Notes under the pieces: generated by a model
Told to the model about the DNA's origin: nothing
Database searches by the model: none
What the model saw: the letters and a program-made list of their open reading frames with translations, nothing else
Part shown: piece after piece, positions 57,430 through 64,000 of the stretch
Position numbering within the stretch: the first letter of the stretch is position 1
Layout: each line of letters opens with the position of its first letter
Made by a program: the position numbers and the translations under genes
DNA from: Vitis vinifera
Lineage: Eukaryota; Streptophyta; Magnoliopsida; Vitales; Vitaceae
Length of the DNA: 64,000 nucleotides
Direction: 5' to 3'
Assembly (NCBI RefSeq): GCF_030704535.1
Contig: NC_081806.1
Location: forward strand, 6,015,501 to 6,079,500

Positions 57430-59683
57430 TTCTAAGACAAAAAGTAAACAATTTGTAAAAAATTTTAAAATTTAATTAATCGATAAAAAATAAGTAAAAA
57501 GTATGCTTATGAAAACAATAAAGACTAGTAAAGCAGATATCTAAGGGCTCAGAGGAAAAGAAAATAAACTAGAAAATTTATATAAATTTATTTTAATTGA
57601 AAAAAAATTATCAAATTATTGAATTTTCATTTGCCATTATTAATTTTCTAAATTTGTTCTCAAACTCTTTGTAATTTTTAGAATAATAAAATCAGGTTTC
57701 CATTTCCTTCATAAATGCATAATTCAATAATTGTATACTTTTATAATTGATTAATTTTTAAAAATCATAGTATTAATTTTTTATAGATGTATATTTTATT
57801 TATTGATTGCTTTATATTAAATTTTTCATTAGTTTGTACTTTTGAACAACTTGGTTGATATGTATTGTAGCTTTAAAACTTAGTTGTTACTTATCGGACA
57901 TGTACTAGAATGATTTGAAAAGGATATGATGCTTTTTAGTAAATTAGTATCCTTAATATTTTCAAATATGTATTTCTAGGCGTAGATATTTTTATTTTAT
58001 ATTAAAAAAAATGGAAAAACATGTTTAACAATGACAAAGTTAAAAATAGTTTTTCATTTTTAAAAGGAGAAAATAAAGGCTTTTTTATAATTATTTTTAA
58101 AAACAATTTTCTATTCTTTAAAATAAAAAAATAAGGAAATATGTTTGATAATTAGAAACTATTTTGAATGTTTTCAAAAACATCTTTTAACTGGTTTTTT
58201 TTACTTATTTTTTAAAGAATATTTTAGAAAATAATTATTTTTAAAATATATTTTAAAACATTAAAAACAAGTTAAAAGTTTTCAAACAAATTTTTGTTTT
58301 ATAAAATATCATAGAACAAGTTTTAAAAACCGTATTTAAAAACTATTTTTTTAGAACTGTTTTAAAAAATAGTTATCAAATATGGTATAAGGTGTTTTCA
58401 AATAACTTTTTTTTTAATGGTTTTTTAATTATTTTTGCTTATAACTATAAAAAAAATTAATTATATGAATATAGAAAAAAAAATATTGTATATAAAATTT
58501 ATTTTCAACATATATTAAAAAACATGCAAAAGAGATTAACAATATTTTATTTCACAAAACATTAAAAAATGGTTTTTAAAATATGTTTTCAACAACCGTT
58601 TTTTAAAATTGTTTTTTGAAAACACTTCCCAACGACACTCACCGGACTCGGCGATTAACCGTTACATAAAAGTAAAACCAACCCAAAACAAAACCAGGAA
58701 CTCCAAATCGGGTTGGGAGCTAATCCATAATCCATAGGGTGGGAAACTGGGGGCCCACTGGAGTTGGGAAGCAAAAGCCAAACGAGAGAGGCCGAACCCA
58801 AAGGACAAGAAACACATGGCCAGAGAATGGGGGGAAGTTGACATTTATGGATAATTGCAAATAACAAACAAAATATTTGGACTCTTTGACTCCCTTGAGA
58901 TGCGTGATTTCCATTGGCTGGCGTTGACCTGGCTGTTGACATCACTCTTTTTTCTTCCCCCATCATTTCAACTCCTGCACTCACGGCCCGCTTACTGGAC
59001 ATTGTTTATTACCTTCGTTTCTTGGATTCAAAACTCATTTCCCTTCATTTTTTTATTAAATAATTTGAAAATATATAATATTTTAATTAATTTTCTTTCA
59101 TATAAAAAATTATTTTTCTTATTATTTTTTTTCTTTTCTTATTATTCTTCAAAATTAAAAATATAAAAAAAAATTTAAGATTGTTTTAAAAAATTTAGTT
59201 TCAAGTTTTAAGATTATTTTAAAAAATAATTATACTAATACAAAGAATAATTGAAAATTAAACATAAAAATTGTTTTTTAAAAATATTAAAAACATTTTT
59301 AAGTTATTCGAACATGTTTTTATTTTAAAAAACATAAAATAAAAAAAATGATTTTTAAAAATAACACCAGTAACTACAAACACTAAGAGCAGAATATCCC
59401 AAACAAGAAAAATGTGGTGGAGGTATCGTGCATTTCACAGTAGGTCGATGGCAAGTGAAGTGAAGCCAATGGAAAAAATATCCGAGGAGTTAGGTGAAAT
59501 AATTGATGAAGAAATGGCAGCATGCATGCAGCAAAGAATATAATTGAATTGAAAGGGCATAGAGCCATAGACCCTTTGGTATATTCAAGTAAACTCAGTA
59601 CCGCTACGATTTTTAGGTTTTAATGTGTTGAAACCCAAAATACATTTTGAAGAAAAAAAGAGTGAGAATAGTATCCTCTCGAG
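57430..59683. other. AT-rich spacer with decayed MITE-like repeats
   Basis: 58000-58640 and 59090-59370 are dense in AAAAACATTTTTAA/GTTTTCAAAAAC motifs, like worn MITE interiors, but I could not define ends. The ORF of 115 codons at 59002-58655 (minus) has no recognisable domain. No gene is supported. Confidence 0.45.
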
Positions 59684-60476
59684 ATATTTGTGAAAATAGT
59701 TTTTTTCTATCCACGTGGATATTTTTTTTTAGTATGATAAATTACCATTGGTGACGGTGATTTTAAAAATTTTAGAAATATCATAGTCACATGCTATGAT
59801 TTTACAATTTTTTTTAGAACCATAATTACTAATTGTGATTTCGAAAATATTTTTAAACTACACCATGTTTCAATGGTTAGTATTATAATTTTAAAATTAT
59901 TTTAATTTTTTTTATCATAATAGCTATAAAACCATAGTTAGTAATTATGAGTTTAAAAATATCCTGAAAACAATGGTTTCACAAATGTCTTAAATCAAAA
60001 CTCGTTATAATTTTTAATAGTTAGTATTGTGATTTAAATTTTTTTTTATAACCATAGTTAGTAACTATGGTTTAAAAAATATCATTTAAACCATACCGTT
60101 ACAATTTTCCACCGTTGCATTGTATTGTTAGTTTAAAATTATTTTTAAGATTATGCTTTTTAGAATATTTTTAAAACTATAGTTATTAACTATAATTTTA
60201 TAGTTATTATGGTAAAAAAGATTTTAAAAATAATTTGAAAATCACAATACTAACCATTGAAAGTTGAAATCGGGTATGATTTAAAAATATTTTTGAAATC
60301 ATAATTAGTAACTATGATTCTAAAAAAAAATTATAAAATCAATTCGTAATTATGATTTTAAGGATATTTTTGAAATTTTTAAAACCATTTCGTTATGAAG
60401 GAAGGTTTTTTACACTAAAAATAAAATTCATGTGGATAATAATTACGTGGATAGAAAACACTATTGTGAAAAATAT
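59684..60476. mobile_element. Palindrome-rich foldback MITE upstream of ACS
   Basis: Left end ATATTTGTGAAAATAG...CTATCCACGTGGATA...TTTTTTAGTATGA and right end TACACTAAAAATAAAATTCATGTGGATAA...TACGTGGATAGAAAACACTATTGTGAAAAATAT form inverted repeats of about 50-60 bp. The interior (59740-60380) holds many short palindromes such as CCATAGTTAGTAACTATGG at 60052-60070, spaced by TTTTAAAAATATTTT-like linkers. It is non-coding and ends 450 bp before the ACS start codon. Confidence 0.8.
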
Positions 60477-60705
60477 TTTGGGAGGGACACTATTCCCACT
60501 AATATTTTTTTGAAGAATTATTTTAGACTTAAACTCAATTTTAACGTGAAAAGGGTGGGTCAATCGGAGAGATACACGGAGACTGTTTTGGGAGGGACAC
60601 TATTCCCACTATTTTTTTTTTGGAAGGATTATTTTGGAATTAAACTCAGTTTTAACGTCAAAAGGGAGGGTCAACCAGGTCTCCCACAGAGATACACAGA
60701 GACTG
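60476..60705. repeat. Tandem duplication in ACS upstream region
   Basis: Copy 1 is 60476-60585 (110 bp) and copy 2 is 60586-60705 (120 bp). Both run TTTTGGGAGGGACACTATTC...TTAAACTCA-TTTTAACGT...AAAGGG-GGGTCAA...GAGATACAC-GAGACTG. Copy 2 has an extra AGGTCTCCCA-type insertion. A smaller repeat, TTTCGTGCCCTCA-CTAC...CACTCAATAACAA, follows at 60713-60783. Confidence 0.9.
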
Positions 60706-60829
60706 CCTATGGTTTCGTGCCCTCAACTACTGCTATCTCTCACTCAATAACAATTTCGTGCCCTCAGCTACACTCAATAACAATACCAATATATAATTAT
60801 GTGGGTTCTACACTCATGAGTCATGACCA

Positions 60830-60837
60830 CTATAAAT
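60830..60837 (+). promoter_or_regulatory. ACS TATA box
   Basis: CTATAAAT lies 96 bp before the ATG at 60926. It overlaps the upstream in-frame ATG at 60836, which would precede the transcription start, so the later ATG is preferred. Confidence 0.6.
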
Positions 60838-60925
60838 GGCTAGGGTACCCGCATTGACCACAAGCATTCAGTATACTCAGCACTACCTCTTGGAAAAGCT
60901 TGTTGTTAAAGGTGTAGTAGTGCTG

Positions 60926-62615
60926 ATGGGGTTTTGTTCTCTCTCAACCTTGGCCATGGCTGATAGGCATGGTGAGGATTCTCCATACTTTGCTGGTTGG
61001 AAAGCCTATGATCTCAACCCATATGACCTACTCTACAACCCATCTGGGATTATTCAAATGGGTCTTGCTGAGAATCAGGTAATTGATAATTAATTTCTAG
61101 CTGGTAATGTATTTTTGTGAGAGGGGTTGGGGATTGAATCAGCTTTTGTGTGCCTTTATAGGTTGGGACTGACCTATTAGAAGAGTGGCTGGAGAAGCAT
61201 TCTGATATCCCTACATGGAAGGGCACTCTCACAAGCTTCAAGCAAACTGCACTGTATCAGGATTACCATGGCCTAGCTAATTTTAGAAAGGTAATAATCA
61301 AATGTGATGTTAATGGTGTCTGGCTTGTGAAGATATTAAATATTGTGGATTAATAATGTGATGCAGGCACTAGCTAACTTCATGGCAGAAGTGAGGGGAA
61401 GGAGAGTGAAGATTGATCCAGATATGATTGTTTTAACAGCCGGTGCCACCGCCGGCAATGAAATACTCACATTTTGCATTGCTGACCCCGGAGAGGCCTT
61501 GCTTGTCCCAACCCCATACTATCCAGGGTAAGCCTTTACATATATTTCTGCATGAGTGATATATCCTCTCATATGGATTCAGTGCCTTAAACTTTTTTTT
61601 TTTTTTGTTTTGATTTTTCTTTTCCAGGTTTGATAGGGATTTGAGGTGGAGAACTGGGGTGGATATAATACCAGTGAAGTGCTATAGCTACAACAACTTT
61701 GAAGTCACACTCCCAGCCTTAGAAAAAGCCTACCAAGAAGGGTTAAGCAAGAAGCAGTCCATAAAAGCTATTCTCATAACCAACCCATCAAACCCTCTAG
61801 GCCTCACCATTTCCCCTCAAACCCTCACCATGATACTCGACTTCGCTGCTGAAAAATCTATCCATGTCATTTCTGATGAAGTTTACGCTGGAACTGTGTT
61901 TTCTTCTCAGCCCTTCACTAGCATACTTGAAATTGTCCAGAGCTCAAACAAGTATGACCCGGAAACAGTCCATGTCGTTTATAGCCTCTCCAAGGATCTT
62001 GGCCTCCCGGGCTTCCGAATTGGCGCTATCTACTCCTCAAACCCCAGAATTATCACTGCATCAAGGAGAATGTCAAGCTTCTCTCTCATATCCTCCCAAA
62101 CCCAGGTGCTGCTAAAGTGCCTTCTTTCCGACTCTGGATTTATCGCAGAGTATCTTGCTACAATTAAGGAGAGACTGAAAAGGCGACACGGGGAATTCAA
62201 GAGGGGGTTGAAAGAGATAGGAATCGATTCCTTGGAAGGTAATGCAGGTCTATTCAGCTGGGTTAACTTGAGGAATTTATTGGTTTGTGATAATTGGGAT
62301 GGAGAAATGAAGCTATGGAGAGTAATTCTTGAAGAAATCGGCTTGAACGTGAGCCCAGGATGCTCATTCCACTGCGAAGAACCGGGATGGTTTAGGGTTT
62401 GTTATGGGAATATGAGCGAAGATGAGATGAATGTTGCTCTAGGCAGGATAAAGGCATTCATGTCGGCTGGTCGAGCACAAGAAATAGCAGTACTATCCAT
62501 GGGGAAAACTGATGCATTGGCGGCAGCGGAGGGGTCCAGTGGGGTTGCGGCCGCAGCCTGCACATCACTTGGGTTGGATGCAGGTGATCTACAACCAGAG
62601 CCACTTGCTCACTGA
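60926..62615 (+). CDS. ACS: 1-aminocyclopropane-1-carboxylate synthase (ACS), 4 exons
   Basis: Exons are 60926-61078, 61162-61290, 61367-61527 and 61628-62615; introns are GT-AG, giving 476 codons. It converts S-adenosylmethionine to ACC, the committed step of ethylene synthesis; PLP-dependent and cytosolic. Visible key residues are Glu49 (GLAENQ), Tyr145/Tyr146 ([17 protein letters not shown]), Asn203 (TNPSNPLG), Asp231 and Tyr234 (SDEVYAG), the PLP lysine Lys270 ([12 protein letters not shown]), Arg278 and Arg404 (WFRVCYG). The set is complete, so activity is likely. The N-terminus ([20 protein letters not shown]) is closest to the ACS7-like group. The C-terminal tail (about 428-476) is Ala/Gly-rich and lacks the RLSF/phosphosite motifs of type 1 and type 2 enzymes. 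The ATG at 60926 is chosen because the upstream in-frame ATG at 60836 overlaps the TATA box. Confidence 0.95.
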
Positions 62616-62807
62616 AATATGATGCCATGGTCTGAGATGTTAGTTGATCTGCATAGCTTATCCGTTTGTTTATTTAACTAGTATATTTTGGCACTCAGAA
62701 TCTGTGTTTGTGAAGAAGGCTTGGTAGAGTGATTGTTTTCTAGTGAATGTCAATAGTTTGTGCTCTTAGATTCTTTGTGCATAAAAGCGCTGCAGAAGAG
62801 GGTTGGC

Positions 62808-62829
62808 ATATATATATATATATATATAT
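62808..62829. repeat. (AT)n microsatellite in ACS 3' flank
   Basis: About 11 AT units, roughly 190 bp after the ACS stop codon. Confidence 0.85.
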
Positions 62830-63190
62830 TTTTAATTTCTGAAGACTGAGGAGCATCTTCTTCCTAAGATAAATGGTTTAGTTGAGATTGTGTGGACCAG
62901 CTATGTCTTCCTTATGGGCACTGAAAAGGTGTTTGAACTTCTTCTGCTTACAATAACATATTCACAGGAGATCACATGACCGCAGTGTGGGCATCTCCCC
63001 TCAATCTGAATGCCAATATCACCCCCATAACTTCACCAAGATGATGGAACAACAAGCCCTAGCATTGTCCCTCGAACTCTCTTTTGGTTTCTAGTGATGT
63101 TAATTAATTAATAAACTCAGCTCACCATTTATCTGTTAAACCTATACCCATATATGGACAGACAAAATTTGGATTTATATCCAATAAAAC

Positions 63191-63420
63191 AAATGGGAAA
63201 ATGTAAATTATAGAGAGATGATTCAAACCCATAACCTCCTATAAAACTAAGCTATGACAACAAATGGGGAAAATAGCTTGAACCCATGACCTCCGGTAGC
63301 ACCAAAATCTGATAACAAATGGGGGAAAATGCAAATCATGGAAAGATGACTTAAACCCATAACTTCCTGTAAAACCAAGCTTTAATGCTATGTTGAATTA
63401 CTAATTTTCCTAAAAAGGTA
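63191..63420 (-). repeat. TRIM-like relic with triplicated internal unit
   Basis: Three units start AAATGGG-GAAAA at 63191, 63262 and 63317 and share CTTGAACCCATGACCTCC/AAACCCATAACTTCCTGT-type sequence and AAGCT. On the minus strand the last unit follows TTAGGAAAATTAGTAATTCAACA-TAGCATTAAAGCTTGG, which looks like an LTR end plus a worn primer-binding site, as in the TRIM at 30783. Units are 71, 55 and 73 bp. Confidence 0.6.
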
Positions 63421-64000
63421 TTAAAAGAATGAGAGAGAAAAAAAATCTATAACATAGGGTTTGCCCACATAAAATGTAGATGGTTTTGCTTGTGGCTGTT
63501 ATTTTTGGGTATATATGTGTTGTATGTTATAGTATTATAACATTTGGATGTAAGTCTCCCTAGATATATCCCTGAGTTATTCAGATGTCTACGATTGAGT
63601 TAATCTAAAGTTTTTTAAAATCTATTTTAATGATAACAAAATAAAGGATTAGAAAATTATATAAATTGAAAAACATTTTTGGAAGCTCAAGCATAATTTA
63701 AAAATCTTGATCATGCTCCATTTTCAAAATGTTTTTCATCCTAAATTTCTATAAGTGGGCCTTCAAATACAAAAATTTTGTGAGATTTATTGGCTAAATT
63801 GATAAAAACCTATCGTTTTTAAAGCGTTTTTCAATGCCAAAAAGGTTTCCAAAGTAAAAAAGAAGGGCACATAACTATCCGGAGATGATCATTTAGTGCA
63901 TGAAAGTTCACATCTTAAGACTTTCTAGTATAAGCAATTGATTGGCCGGTAAACCATTCCCATACTTAGAAGGGTGCACAATTTAGGGCAACAAGCAGTG
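63421..64000. other. AT-rich spacer, no gene recognised
   Basis: I see no coding block, no inverted-repeat ends and no structured repeat to the window edge. Confidence 0.45.

Noticed and set aside
58655..59002. 115-codon minus-strand ORF
   Set aside because: No recognisable motif, several overlapping frames are open equally, and it lies in repeat-rich spacer.
59740..60380. CRISPR-like array of short palindromes
   Set aside because: Repeats and spacers are irregular and AT-rich, lie within a transposon bounded by inverted repeats, and the DNA is plant nuclear.
60836..60925. In-frame upstream ATG for ACS giving 30 extra residues
   Set aside because: It overlaps the TATA box, so it would lie upstream of the transcription start; the extra residues do not resemble ACS N-termini.

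Overview
This is a plant nuclear DNA window, most likely from a woody dicot. Protein similarity and the style of the repeats are compatible with grapevine (Vitis), but that species call is inference. GT-AG introns, AT-rich spacers, LTR retrotransposons, L1-type LINEs, MITEs and TRIMs are all visible. No bacterial, organellar or viral gene set is present.

Five host genes can be supported. (1) An intronless ethylene-response factor of the AtERF1/AtERF2 type (group IX) at 9300-10148, plus strand. (2) A COP9 signalosome subunit 7 gene (CSN7) on the minus strand, 37197 down to about 13126. I assembled it from eight small exons, and its introns hold most of the repeats. (3) An oleosin at 38635-39036, plus strand. 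(4) A ubiquitin C-terminal hydrolase of the UCH-L3/UCH3 type on the minus strand, 54560 down to 39804, nine exons, catalytic residues intact. (5) A 1-aminocyclopropane-1-carboxylate synthase (ACS) at 60926-62615, plus strand, four exons. The ERF and UCH3 pair is also adjacent in Arabidopsis (At4g17500/At4g17510), so this looks like a conserved neighbourhood expanded here by repeats and by the CSN7 and oleosin genes.

Layout: 1-3990 Ty1/copia element cut by the window edge, with one in-frame stop; 3991-9180 gene-free spacer with a diverged 450-bp tandem duplication and a W-box/G-box cluster; 9300-10148 ERF; 10701-11463 hAT-type non-autonomous element with an 8-bp target duplication; 13126-37197 CSN7, whose introns carry three LINE relics, a copia relic nested in a LINE, a deleted Ty3/gypsy element, a TRIM, a Tourist-like MITE and very short LINE tails; 37296-37611 a duplicated block around an (AT)n tract in the CSN7 upstream region; 38635 oleosin; 39804-54560 UCH3 with an antisense LINE, a LINE tail with a 20-bp target duplication, an RNase H-like relic and MITEs in its introns; 55235-57428 degenerate hAT (BED/DUF659) transposon; 57430-59683 AT-rich spacer; 59684-60476 palindrome-rich MITE directly upstream of ACS; 60926-62615 ACS; 62616-64000 spacer with a triplicated TRIM-like relic.

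In function the window combines an ethylene-biosynthesis enzyme (ACS), an ethylene-response regulator (ERF), two ubiquitin-pathway genes (CSN7, UCH3) and a seed oil-body protein (oleosin). I see no evidence that they form a co-regulated cluster. I did not find an undescribed defence or biosynthetic system. The most interesting signals are the CSN7 3' end, the matched hAT pair, the minimal LINE-tail insertions and the remodelled ACS promoter and ACS C-terminus.
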